Source of the DNA: Oligoflexia bacterium
Lineage (GTDB): Bacteria > Bdellovibrionota_G > JANQFH01
Length of the DNA stretch: 64,000 nucleotides
Reading direction: 5' to 3'
Assembly (NCBI GenBank): GCA_028277945.1
Contig: JANQFH010000012.1
Coordinates: 62,001-126,000, forward strand
Below are positions 33,679 through 41,603 of this stretch, in pieces. The first letter of the stretch is position 1. Each line of letters opens with the position of its first letter. The position numbers and the translations under genes were made by a program. A model generated the notes under the pieces. It was not told where the DNA came from and did not search any database. It saw nothing but the letters and a program-made list of their open reading frames with translations.

Positions 33679-33993
33679 ATGCGGCGTAAGAGAGCACAGA
33701 AACAGGTTCACGGCGAGCGCGTTGCTGTGCGGGAGTTTCGTACAAACCTCGCCTATTACGTTGATCTTGCAAATCGCGGCCAGGCAGTAACGATTATCAA
33801 AAACAACCGCCCGGTGGCACGATTAATGCCGCCTCCTGAGAAAGAGTTGGACCTGTGGCAAGATCTCATTCAAGCTGGCTCGCTAATGCCCGCAAAACGT
33901 CGAGACCGCAAGTTGCCGCCAAAGTTGAAAATCAAATCAGCCGCCGCAGTTGTAGACACCCTCTATCGCAATCGTGATGAGGAAAGGTATTGA
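33679..33993 (+). CDS. Phd/YefM-type antitoxin
   Basis: A 104-residue protein with the Phd/YefM fold: 'GERVAVREFRTNLAYYVDLANRGQAVTIIKNNRPVARLMPP'. The N-terminal domain binds the operator; the basic C-terminal tail (residues 65-104, 'AKRRDRKLPPKLKIKSAAAVVDTLY') should wrap the toxin. ATG 33679 is the first codon after the promoter, so the mRNA may be leaderless or nearly so. Its stop TGA overlaps the start of the PIN toxin (TTGA). Confidence 0.9.
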   Translation: MRRKRAQKQVHGERVAVREFRTNLAYYVDLANRGQAVTIIKNNRPVARLMPPPEKELDLWQDLIQAGSLMPAKRRDRKLPPKLKIKSAAAVVDTLYRNRDEERY

Positions 33994-34403
33994 GCTGCTA
34001 CTACTTTGACACCTCGGCGTTCTTAAAACTTTGGCTACCAGAGAAAGAACAACCGCTGGTCCGTTCCTACTACGAAGAGGCCGACGCTTGTGTCTCCTCG
34101 CGCCTCTTGCTTTTAGAGACGGCAACAGCGCTACACTGCCTGCGACAAGAGAGAGTCCTCTCTGCAAAGGAGTTTAAAGCAGCCAAAGAACGGGTAACGT
34201 TTACCCTGGAGAGGTTTAATCTTTTGTCCATGGACAGCGTCGTCCCAGCCGCAATGGAACTTCTTAGCAAGGTCGATCGCCTAAGATCCCTTGACGCCAT
34301 CCATCTCGCTAGCACCATACAGCTATCTTCTACCTTCATATGTTTCGACCAAAGGTTACGCAGGGCCGCGGCAAAGCTTGGCTTACCTCTGCTACCTGAG
34401 TAG
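33990..34403 (+). CDS. PIN-domain ribonuclease toxin (VapC-like)
   Basis: A 137-residue PIN domain. The four acidic metal ligands map to Asp7 ('YYFDTSAFLKLW'), Glu43 ('LLETATALHCLR'), Asp102 ('RSLDAIHLAST') and Asp120 ('CFDQRLRRAA'). Such toxins cleave tRNA or other RNA with Mg. Start is a TTG overlapping the antitoxin stop by 4 bp, giving translational coupling. It pairs a PIN toxin with a Phd/YefM-type antitoxin, a known mixed combination. Confidence 0.9.
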   Translation: MSCYYFDTSAFLKLWLPEKEQPLVRSYYEEADACVSSRLLLLETATALHCLRQERVLSAKEFKAAKERVTFTLERFNLLSMDSVVPAAMELLSKVDRLRSLDAIHLASTIQLSSTFICFDQRLRRAAAKLGLPLLPE

Positions 34404-34453
34404 TGAAATTTCATCCGGCTGGGAATCCTTCTCAAAATAGCCTATAAGAAGAT

Positions 34454-35080
34454 ATGGTCCAGATCCTTACCGGCAGTTTTCTGTTGAGCATCATCCACGC
34501 CGCCATCCCTAACCACTGGCTACCGCTGGTGGTGCTGGGTAAAAACCAGGGCTGGTCGCATCGGGAGACGCTCATGATTACCGTTATCACTGGTATCGCG
34601 CACACGCTGAGCACTATCCTTATTGGTATTGTCGTTGGTATTCTTGGCTACAAACTGGCTGCCAGCCATGAACTGTTCACCAAAGCCATAGCACCGGTCA
34701 TTTTGATCGTCCTCGGCCTCATCCTTGTAGTAGCTGACTTAAAGGGCAGTCACCACCACCATCACTTTGATCGCAATGTATCTGCCCAACGCCGCTCTAA
34801 GTATCGTATTGTTGCGGCTCTGAGCATGGCCATGTTCTTCTCACCCTGTCTAGAGATTGAAGCCTATTACTTTACTGCCGCGCTCTTCGGTTGGCTTGGT
34901 ATTCTTACGGTGTCGATCGTCTACCTCTCGGTTACGGTAACCGGCATGGCGATACTGGTGGATCTAGCACTCCGCGGTGTACAAAAAATCCGCTGGCACT
35001 TCCTCGAACACCATGAAAGAGGGTTAACGGGTGCCGTGCTGGTGGTTTTGGGAGTTCTCGCCTACCTAGTCGATTTATAG
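34454..35080 (+). CDS. Polytopic membrane protein, NicO/RcnA-like (metal efflux?)
   Basis: The 208-residue protein has about six predicted membrane helices. The first carries 'HAAIPNHWLPLVVLGKNQGWS', resembling the HALEPGH-type motif of NicO/RcnA transporters, and the second 'GIAHTLSTILIGIVVG' is similar to their AHTLS helix. 'MFFSPCLEIEAYYF' recalls the third. A loop with five consecutive His ('GSHHHHHFD') near residue 98 could bind metal. Transport of Ni/Co or another divalent ion is an inference. It ends 2 bp before ffh and may share its transcript. Confidence 0.6.
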   Translation: MVQILTGSFLLSIIHAAIPNHWLPLVVLGKNQGWSHRETLMITVITGIAHTLSTILIGIVVGILGYKLAASHELFTKAIAPVILIVLGLILVVADLKGSHHHHHFDRNVSAQRRSKYRIVAALSMAMFFSPCLEIEAYYFTAALFGWLGILTVSIVYLSVTVTGMAILVDLALRGVQKIRWHFLEHHERGLTGAVLVVLGVLAYLVDL

Positions 35081-35082
35081 AG

Positions 35083-36381
35083 ATGTTCGATGCACTAACC
35101 GAAAAGATCCGTTCTGCTATCTCACCGCTACGCCAAAAGGGCAAGATTCGTGCTGCTGATCTTGCGGCAACCATCCGCAAGATCAAACTCAGCTTACTTG
35201 AGGCCGACGTCCACTACCGTGTGGTGCAGGATCTTATCACCCGAGTATCTGAGAGGCTCCTAAATCAAAAGGTGTTACCTACCCTCAACCCTGAGCAGCA
35301 GATCCTCGCCACCATCCAGCAAGAGATTGAAGAGCTGTTGGGGGGATCCTGTAGCGTTGATTTTCGCATCACCCTGCTCATCGGCCTGCAAGGAAGTGGT
35401 AAGACCACTACCGCAGCCAAACTGGGGCACTGGCTCAAAAAGAATCAGCGGGGCAACCCACTGCTGGTACCGGCCGACACCCGACGCCCGGCAGCTGTGG
35501 AACAGCTAAAGCGGCTAGGCAAAAAACACCGCATCGACGTATTCGACGCACCCACAACCAGCGGAGCTGAGAAAATCTGTAAGCAGGTGGTTGCAGCCCA
35601 CGCTGACAAAAACCTCATTATTGACAGCGCCGGCAGGTTGCAGATGGACCAGCCGTTGATGCGAGAACTTGAAAGGCTTATTAAGATAGCCAAACCCACG
35701 ACTAAGCTCTTGGTTGTGGATGCGATGATCGGCCAGGAGGCGTGCAATATTGCCAAGAGCTTTCACAACGAGTGTGGCCTCGATGGCATTGTCCTCACCA
35801 AAATGGAGGGGGATGCCCGAGGTGGTGCCGCCCTCTCTATGCGTGCTGTGACTGGCGTGCCGATCCTCTTTCTTGGTACTGGCGAGGGCATCGACACGCT
35901 TGAGCGCTTTGACGCTGCTAGCATCGCCGGACGTATCCTTGGCATGGGAGATATGCGCGCCCTGCTAGAGCGCAGTAAAAGTGTGATTGACAATGAAAGC
36001 GCCGTTGATGTACAAGAGCTCGGGAATGTTAGGGAATTTACCCTGAACAGCTTTCTCAAGCTTAACCGGATGCTCAGCCGTATGGGGCCGGTTGCTGAGA
36101 TGCTAGCGATGATTCCGGGTTTCTCTAAGGTTTCTAAAGGGTTGGACTTAAGCGCGGCCGAGGCGACCCGCAAACGGGTCGAAGCCATGATCCTCTCCAT
36201 GACCCTAGAGGAGAGAGGCAACCCCCGCATCCTTAATGCCAGCCGACGGCAGCGCATTGCCGCTGGAAGCGGCACCAGCGTGCCGGAGTTGAACCGCTTT
36301 CTAAAGCAGTATGAGCAGATGAAAAAGCTTCTGCAAAAACAGGGGGCCGCGGCTCTATTCAAGGGCCTAGCAAGGAGATAG
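35083..36381 (+). CDS. ffh: Signal recognition particle protein Ffh
   Basis: A 432-residue Ffh/SRP54: N-domain helices, G-domain with GLQGSGKTTT, 'PADTRRPAAVEQL', 'IIDSAGRLQMD' (the usual DTAGR reads DSAGR here), 'TKMEGDARGGAALS' and 'FLGTGEGIDTLERF'. The Met-rich M domain follows ('LNRMLSRMGPVAEMLAMIPGF'), ending 'MEEQMKKLL'-type helices. With the 4.5S RNA at 10221-10322 it forms the SRP. It leads ffh-rpsP-khpA-rimM-trmD-rplS, a widely conserved order. Confidence 0.96.
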   Translation: MFDALTEKIRSAISPLRQKGKIRAADLAATIRKIKLSLLEADVHYRVVQDLITRVSERLLNQKVLPTLNPEQQILATIQQEIEELLGGSCSVDFRITLLIGLQGSGKTTTAAKLGHWLKKNQRGNPLLVPADTRRPAAVEQLKRLGKKHRIDVFDAPTTSGAEKICKQVVAAHADKNLIIDSAGRLQMDQPLMRELERLIKIAKPTTKLLVVDAMIGQEACNIAKSFHNECGLDGIVLTKMEGDARGGAALSMRAVTGVPILFLGTGEGIDTLERFDAASIAGRILGMGDMRALLERSKSVIDNESAVDVQELGNVREFTLNSFLKLNRMLSRMGPVAEMLAMIPGFSKVSKGLDLSAAEATRKRVEAMILSMTLEERGNPRILNASRRQRIAAGSGTSVPELNRFLKQYEQMKKLLQKQGAAALFKGLARR

Positions 36382-36385
36382 GTGT

Positions 36386-36664
36386 ATGGTAGTCGTACGT
36401 ATGGCGCGGTATGGGGCAAAGAAACGGCCTTTTTACCGCATGGTGGTCGCTGACAGTCGCTTCGCCAAAGAGGGACGCTGTATTGAAACCATTGGTTACT
36501 ATGATCCAACAACCGAGCCGGCAACGGTTCAGTTTGATGTGGAGAGACTAACGCATTGGAAGAGTAAAGGAGCCAGGCTAACGCCAACAGTCAATAGCTT
36601 GTACAAAAAGCACTCGACGACAAATCAGAAGAAGTCCCAGAAGAAACCCCAAGAGAAACCATAG
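36386..36664 (+). CDS. rpsP: 30S ribosomal protein S16
   Basis: A 92-residue S16: 'VRMARYGAKKRPFYRMVVADSRFAKEGRCIETIGYYDPTTEPATVQFDVERLTHWKSKGARLTPTV', with a basic Lys/Gln-rich tail. It follows the ffh stop by 4 bp. A second ATG two residues into the frame ('MARYG') is a less likely start. Confidence 0.97.
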   Translation: MVVVRMARYGAKKRPFYRMVVADSRFAKEGRCIETIGYYDPTTEPATVQFDVERLTHWKSKGARLTPTVNSLYKKHSTTNQKKSQKKPQEKP

Positions 36665-36727
36665 AGGGGAAAGATCAGCCGGTTGCGTTCGACTTTTGCT
36701 GCTGCCGCTGCTGCTCAGGAGGTTGAG

Positions 36728-36958
36728 ATGAAAGATTTGGTTGAATACATTGCCAAGGAATTAGTGGATCTACCAGATGAAGTCTCTGTCACCGAGGTTG
36801 AAGGTGATCAAACAACTGTAATTGAACTCAAGGTATCCAAAGACGATCTAGGTAAGGTGATTGGCAAACAGGGTAAAACTGCCAGAGCCATTCGGACGAT
36901 ACTCAGTGCGGCCTCTACAAAGCTACGCAAGCGCTCCCATTTGGAGATCATTGAGTAA
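36728..36958 (+). CDS. khpA: KhpA-type KH-domain RNA-binding protein
   Basis: A 76-residue protein with a single type II KH domain: '[26 protein letters not shown]...[28 protein letters not shown]'. GKQG is the GxxG RNA-binding loop. KhpA pairs with KhpB/Jag in RNA regulation in other bacteria. ATG 36728 is preceded by AGGAGG at 6 nt; a longer frame from 36683 is low complexity (Ala-rich) and lacks a ribosome site. Conserved position between rpsP and rimM. Confidence 0.94.
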   Translation: MKDLVEYIAKELVDLPDEVSVTEVEGDQTTVIELKVSKDDLGKVIGKQGKTARAIRTILSAASTKLRKRSHLEIIE

Positions 36959-37017
36959 AAACGAATTTCATTACTTCAAACAGTGCAGCGGGTCCTGCCG
37001 CGCCGTAAGGTTATGAA

Positions 37018-37548
37018 ATGAGTTCTAGATCAGGCGAGAAAATCGCTATCGGTAGAGTTTGCCGTCCCCACGGTCTTCATGGCTTGTTGAAAGTACAGCT
37101 CTACAATCCAGCTTCGACCATAGTACAAAAGTGCCAGGAACTACTCATTGGCGAATCTCCTGAAACTGCCCAAAGATACCATATCACCTCCTTGCAGACC
37201 GCCAGCAAATCACTGCTCGTTGCTCTCAAGGAGTGTGACACGATTGAAGCAGCAGAGTGCTTACGCAATCAGCAGATCTGGGCCGACGTCGCGCAACTGC
37301 CGAAACTCGCAGATGGAGAGTTCTACCATTTTCAACTCGTTGGCTTACGTGTGATCAATACCAAGGGACAGGTGGTCGGCAAGGTTACCGCTGTCGAAGA
37401 AAACGAATCCGCAGACAGCCTAGTCGTGCGTGGCCGAGACAAGACCCATTTGATTCCTCTGATTAGCGATGCCGTTAAACAGATCGACGTCAACGCAGGA
37501 GAGATTTATCTCACTGACATGGAAGGTCTTCTTGATTATGGATTTTAA
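37018..37548 (+). CDS. rimM: Ribosome maturation factor RimM
   Basis: A 176-residue RimM: N-terminal 'IAIGRVCRPHGLHGLLKVQLYNP' (G-R-x-x-x-x-H-G-x-x-G signature) and the C-terminal PRC-barrel 'EFYHFQLVGLRVINTKGQVVGKVTAVEEN...HLIPLISDAVKQIDVNAGEIYL'. It assists 16S 3'-domain maturation with S19. Its stop overlaps the trmD start by 11 bp. Confidence 0.95.
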   Translation: MSSRSGEKIAIGRVCRPHGLHGLLKVQLYNPASTIVQKCQELLIGESPETAQRYHITSLQTASKSLLVALKECDTIEAAECLRNQQIWADVAQLPKLADGEFYHFQLVGLRVINTKGQVVGKVTAVEENESADSLVVRGRDKTHLIPLISDAVKQIDVNAGEIYLTDMEGLLDYGF

Positions 37549-38209
37549 CCTGCTTACCATCTTTCCAGAGATGTTTAGCGGCTTTCTCAAGTCCCAGATT
37601 CTTCGCCGCTCTATCGCAGCTGGCCTCTTCCAAATCCACATTCACGATCTACGCGAGTTCACCAACGACAAGCACCGTAGTGTCGATGACACTCCTTACG
37701 GTGGTGGCCCGGGAATGATCATGAAGCCAGAACCACTGGTCCACGCCATCGAATCTGTCTCTGCTAAAAAGAGCGGCACCATCCGCCGCATCTACCTCTC
37801 GCCTAAGGGCAAGCTTTGGTCGCAAACAGAGGCAACGCGACTTCTCAAGTACGAAAACCTCATTCTGCTCTGTGGTCGCTATCAAGGTATCGACCAGCGG
37901 GTTATTGATGGCTGGATTGATGAAGAGATCTCCATAGGTAACTATATTCTTAGCGGTGGCGAAATCGCCGCCATGGTGTTAATGGAAACCATGGTACGGC
38001 AGATTCCCGGGGTGCTTGGCAACCAAGCCTCGCTCAAACAGGAGACTGGGAGTGATGCGGACATCGAACCACCTCACTATACTCGTCCCCGTGAATTCCG
38101 CGGTCGGGTGGTACCCGAAATTTTGTTTTCAGGCAATCACGACGCTATCGCCAGCTGGCGACAACAACAACGTCAGCAACCCACCAAGCCAAAATCAAAA
38201 CGAAAGTAA
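37538..38209 (+). CDS. trmD: tRNA (guanine-N1)-methyltransferase TrmD
   Basis: A 223-residue SPOUT methyltransferase: '[20 protein letters not shown]', '[21 protein letters not shown]', '[17 protein letters not shown]', and the knot '[54 protein letters not shown]'. It methylates G37 of tRNAs reading CNN codons. ATG 37538 lies inside the rimM end, as is common; the longer frame from 37469 is unlikely. The C-terminus is basic and slightly shorter than in E. coli. Confidence 0.96.
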   Translation: MDFNLLTIFPEMFSGFLKSQILRRSIAAGLFQIHIHDLREFTNDKHRSVDDTPYGGGPGMIMKPEPLVHAIESVSAKKSGTIRRIYLSPKGKLWSQTEATRLLKYENLILLCGRYQGIDQRVIDGWIDEEISIGNYILSGGEIAAMVLMETMVRQIPGVLGNQASLKQETGSDADIEPPHYTRPREFRGRVVPEILFSGNHDAIASWRQQQRQQPTKPKSKRK

Positions 38210-38289
38210 TAATTTCGGGTTATTACCTTTTTATTTGCCCTCCCCTAGCAGGTATGCTATGCATCCGGCCACACTTCACGGAACATACC

Positions 38290-38622
38290 ATGCCTGCAGC
38301 TCAAAAAAACAATAACTCCAGCAAATTACCTGGCTTTGACATCGGCTCTCGCATACGTGTCCATGTCAACATCAAAGAAGGTGACAAAGAACGCGTTCAA
38401 GCCTTTGAAGGCACGGTCATCAGCAAACAGGGGGGCGCCCATGGCACCTTTACCGTACGCAAGGTCTCTTTTGGTGTCGGCGTCGAGCGTATTTTCCCGA
38501 TGGATTCCCCGAAGATTGTCAAAATTGAAGTGAAGGGGCGAAGCGCCGTGAAGCGGGCCAAGCTCTATTACCTACGCAAGCGACAGGGAAAAGCGGCAAA
38601 ATTGACCGAACTAAAGAATTAG
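38290..38622 (+). CDS. rplS: 50S ribosomal protein L19
   Basis: A 110-residue L19: '[88 protein letters not shown]'. ATG 38290 ('MPAAQ') is chosen over an upstream in-frame ATG at 38254 because the family begins near this point. Last gene of the ffh-rplS run. Confidence 0.95.
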   Translation: MPAAQKNNNSSKLPGFDIGSRIRVHVNIKEGDKERVQAFEGTVISKQGGAHGTFTVRKVSFGVGVERIFPMDSPKIVKIEVKGRSAVKRAKLYYLRKRQGKAAKLTELKN

Positions 38623-38682
38623 ATACGGCTTCACGCACAAAATCCATGGTTTCGAAAAGTTTACGCTATATAATAACAGGCG

Positions 38683-40545
38683 ATGACGCTTGTTGAGTTG
38701 ATTGCTCAAGGACTTGGCCTTTCCCAAGACACTACGAAAATCCGTCTTCAGCAAGGCCTGAATTTTATCCATACTAGCTCGCCTGGCCTGAGTGAGACCG
38801 TTAAAGGAGTTCTGCTATCCCTACTCTATAAGCCAACGAAATTGGTAAAAGAAATTATCACAAGCGAACAAGGTCGTGTTCGTGGCGGCCTCACTTTTCA
38901 CCATAACAACGACCTGATCCGACTGGTGAAAGACTTCTCTTCAGACTCCATCAGCCTTAGTCAATACAGACCAAACAACAAAGACTTCCACGAAATCTCT
39001 CGAGACCAAGCATTCGTTCGCGAATACTTGCAAACCAGATTGAAACTGCCGCCAGCACAAACCTATGTCAGCCTTTATTGTATTGGCGGTGAAGTATTTA
39101 AACGACAGTTATCGACATTACATAGCTCGAAATCTCAACTGACAACAGGACAAGAGTACTTCAAAGTCTTAGACGGCTCCTCTGCTACCACAAAGAAGGT
39201 GGCTCAGCTTGAAAAATTGAAGAAAGAGATCAGCAATATGGATCAGTTGCAGACATTAGAATTCAAGATGGATGAGCTGCAACAGCAGGCCTTTGAAAAA
39301 GAGGAGGTACTTAGCAAAGTCACGGCTAAAGAGGAAGAAGTTGCCGATGCCAAAAAAGAGCTTCAAGGTCTGTTGCAGAACAACCAGAAGGTGGCGATTC
39401 CAGATGACATTCGTGAAAGAGTAGAAAAATACAAACAGTCATTTACCGATCGCGATAAAGAACTGGGCCGTCTGGAAAATAGAGCCGAAAGCATTATGCG
39501 AAATCTGGCCAATCTTCCCTTAAAACCAGTCCACAAAAATAAACCTATCATCTTTGGCATCATTGGCCTGCTCATATTCACCGGCGCTGCCGTCTACTTC
39601 GTCAATCTACGCGTTCCCTGTACGATTGGCATTGTCCTCTCTATTGTCACGGCTGCTGCCGGTTTTATCCAACAGACCACGCGCCAGGAACAGAGCCGAA
39701 GCCTCAAACAACAGCTTGATAAGCTCGATGTCGAAAAAAAGGCTATTGAGAAAAAGTTTGAGATCGAAATGGCAACAGTCACCCACCTTATGAAGCGTCT
39801 CAAACTAACTGAGCCTGAAGAGATACTCGAACTCATCAACGAACGCGAGGCCGCTACTGAAAAACTCAAAAAAGCAAAGACAGAAATGGAAAACACACGG
39901 CAGCGCCTTAATCAAACACAAGTCACTAACGAACTCAATGCTCTCAGACAACAGATCCAACAAATACAAAAACAGATGGAGAGATTTAGTGCCGGTAACT
40001 TCGATCCCATGGCAGTACGTCGAGAAATTGAAAGTCTGGAACAAGAACTCGGCATCACGCACTCCTTCTCCCAGGCAGTGATTAGCAACGCGGACGAACC
40101 ATTTGTCGATCCCCTGCAGCGTCTGCTCCAGTCAGCCAGTCAACTACTTGGAATTCCTGCCGGTAAGCTGCTGACAAGTATAGAACAGGGCTTTAATACC
40201 AACCTGCTGGCAATAACCAGCAGGCAGTTTGCCGCGGCTATCATGGAGAACGAACAGATTGTCGCGCTCTCTACTGGCAAGGGGGGCCAACCGGTGATGG
40301 TTCATGACCTGGGACAGCGGCAGATGGGCTATGTCCACTTTGCCTTGCAGTTTACCCTGCTACAACTGCTAGCAAAGAACGGCTTTCCCTTTCCGGTCAT
40401 CTTCTTGGATCTGCCAGATCAGATGGCCGATTCGCTGACGATTGTCCAAAAGGCTATCAACCTTCTCAGTCAATCCATACAAGTAATTGAATTAACTAGC
40501 AATGTAGGCTTTAAGGCGCTGGTGAAACCGAGTATGACGCTTTGA
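38683..40545 (+). CDS. YhaN/SbcC-like coiled-coil membrane protein with a degenerate ATPase
   Basis: The 620-residue protein is laid out like YhaN. An N-terminal RecF/SMC-like head fragment ('GLNFIHTSSPGLSETVKGVLLSLLYKP', then 'GRVRGGLTFHHNNDLIRLVKDF') is followed by coiled coils (175-280, 340-450). Two membrane helices lie in the middle (about 288-307 and 312-329). A C-terminal head half has 'HDLGQRQMGYVHFALQFTLLQLLAKN' and 'PVIFLDLPDQM'. The expected Walker A GxxGxGK[ST] is absent, replaced by TSSPGLSETV, and the Walker B reads FLDLP without the second acid. It therefore looks like a pseudo-ATPase; this family reading is inference. A TATAAT box 8 nt before ATG suggests its own near-leaderless transcript. 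Confidence 0.65.
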   Translation: MTLVELIAQGLGLSQDTTKIRLQQGLNFIHTSSPGLSETVKGVLLSLLYKPTKLVKEIITSEQGRVRGGLTFHHNNDLIRLVKDFSSDSISLSQYRPNNKDFHEISRDQAFVREYLQTRLKLPPAQTYVSLYCIGGEVFKRQLSTLHSSKSQLTTGQEYFKVLDGSSATTKKVAQLEKLKKEISNMDQLQTLEFKMDELQQQAFEKEEVLSKVTAKEEEVADAKKELQGLLQNNQKVAIPDDIRERVEKYKQSFTDRDKELGRLENRAESIMRNLANLPLKPVHKNKPIIFGIIGLLIFTGAAVYFVNLRVPCTIGIVLSIVTAAAGFIQQTTRQEQSRSLKQQLDKLDVEKKAIEKKFEIEMATVTHLMKRLKLTEPEEILELINEREAATEKLKKAKTEMENTRQRLNQTQVTNELNALRQQIQQIQKQMERFSAGNFDPMAVRREIESLEQELGITHSFSQAVISNADEPFVDPLQRLLQSASQLLGIPAGKLLTSIEQGFNTNLLAITSRQFAAAIMENEQIVALSTGKGGQPVMVHDLGQRQMGYVHFALQFTLLQLLAKNGFPFPVIFLDLPDQMADSLTIVQKAINLLSQSIQVIELTSNVGFKALVKPSMTL

Positions 40546-41071
40546 GTTTGGCAATCAACTTGTTGACATCCTGCTTGCACTCTGGCGAAAGCCCCGGGCT
40601 CTCACTTAGGCGTTCGAGTTGATAGAGCACCTGTTCGCGAAAACCATGGTAGTGCTGCACGACTTGGTTGAAGTTATCTTTAAACTCCTGCATGAAGTCG
40701 TGTCTGCGCAGGGTCACCACCGGAACCTCACCCCCGGCAAGAATCTGCTTGAAAACGCTGTTCAAACGATAAATCGGACCGCTGATACGACTACTGAAAT
40801 AAGCCCCTAGCAAGGTTATCAGAGCAGCTTGCAGCAAAAAGCCAAAGAGCGCTACCTTGAGGAGGAGCTGCTTCTGAGAGGCCATATAGTCAACGGGTAG
40901 CTCGGCCACCACCGCAGAAGTCATATACAACGTATTAATTTCATTAAAAAAGTACACCATAGTAAAGAGGTAGAAGAGCAGATTGAGCGTGCCAATAAGC
41001 AACAACACCAAAATAAGCTTGAACTGCAGACCACGATCGGTAAGCCACTGGCTACGGCCTGCCTGCCTCAC
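40511..41071 (-). CDS. Two-helix membrane protein with a HAMP-like domain
   Basis: A 186-residue protein with membrane helices at about residues 17-40 and 70-92. A HAMP-like segment follows ('SSRISGPIYRLNSVFKQILAGGEVPVVTLRRHDFMQEFKDNFNQVVQHYH') and the protein ends in a short coiled coil. No methyl-accepting, kinase or cyclase output domain is present. It may be a stand-alone signal relay or membrane scaffold. Start is GTG 41071. Its 3' end overlaps the convergent upstream gene by 35 bp. Confidence 0.65.
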   Translation of the reverse strand: MRQAGRSQWLTDRGLQFKLILVLLLIGTLNLLFYLFTMVYFFNEINTLYMTSAVVAELPVDYMASQKQLLLKVALFGFLLQAALITLLGAYFSSRISGPIYRLNSVFKQILAGGEVPVVTLRRHDFMQEFKDNFNQVVQHYHGFREQVLYQLERLSESPGLSPECKQDVNKLIAKLKASYSVSPAP

Positions 41072-41185
41072 TGCGCAACTCGCTTCAAAAGTATAATCAT
41101 TGATAATAGTTAATAAAATTAAACTAAATGAGGGTATAATAACATAACAATTGTCTATATTTTTACTAAATTTGCGACAATGTGC

Positions 41186-41214
41186 TTGACAGCTTCAGAG
41201 CCACTTTCTACTAT
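41186..41214 (+). promoter_or_regulatory. Sigma-70-type promoter upstream of the XRE regulator
   Basis: Consensus TTGACA (41186-41191), 17-bp spacer, TACTAT (41209-41214). The start codon of the XRE-family gene lies 61 bp downstream. This is one of the best promoter matches in the window and probably drives the regulator and possibly the pil operon. Confidence 0.6.
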
Positions 41215-41275
41215 GTAAGTTAGATTATTTCTTCCGCCACCTTTTTTTAAATTTGTATAGAAGAAGCTGGAGCCT

Positions 41276-41506
41276 ATGGCACAGATGCATAGTAACGGTG
41301 AAAAACGAGTTTCTAACAACGTCCGTAAGATTCGCGAAGCGAAACTTATGAGTCGGTCGGAACTTGCTAAACATGCAGGGCTTTCTGTACTTACAGTGGA
41401 GAGGGTGGAACAAGGAAAGAGCTGTCGAATGTCAACAAAGCGCAAACTCATCAAAGCTCTTGGTATGAAATTGAGCGACAAGGGCAAAGTCTTCTACGGC
41501 GAATGA
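41276..41506 (+). CDS. XRE-family helix-turn-helix regulator
   Basis: The 76-residue protein is essentially one HTH_3 domain: 'VRKIREAKLMSRSELAKHAGLSVLTVERVEQGKSCRMSTKRKLIKALGMKLSDKGKVF'. The recognition helix is around 'SVLTVERVEQG'. It has no ligand or dimerisation domain. ATG 41276 has GGAG upstream. It lies 97 bp upstream of pilM on the same strand, so pil-operon regulation is likely but not shown. A minus-strand frame here is a shadow. Confidence 0.85.
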   Translation: MAQMHSNGEKRVSNNVRKIREAKLMSRSELAKHAGLSVLTVERVEQGKSCRMSTKRKLIKALGMKLSDKGKVFYGE

Positions 41507-41603
41507 GTGCGGCAACGTAGGCCCGAGTGCCTATACCCCACCATTTATCATCTAAGAAATCTCAGCAAAGAAGTCGCGGACAACGCAGGACTAGGAGAGA
41601 CGA

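Noticed and set aside
35763-36587. Minus-strand open frame of 274 codons across ffh and rpsP
   Set aside because: It covers two certain genes on the plus strand; composition is Arg/Ser/Leu-rich as expected for an antisense shadow.
41155-41487. Minus-strand open frame opposite the XRE regulator
   Set aside because: The plus-strand XRE protein has a clear HTH, a consensus promoter and a ribosome site; the opposite frame has none.
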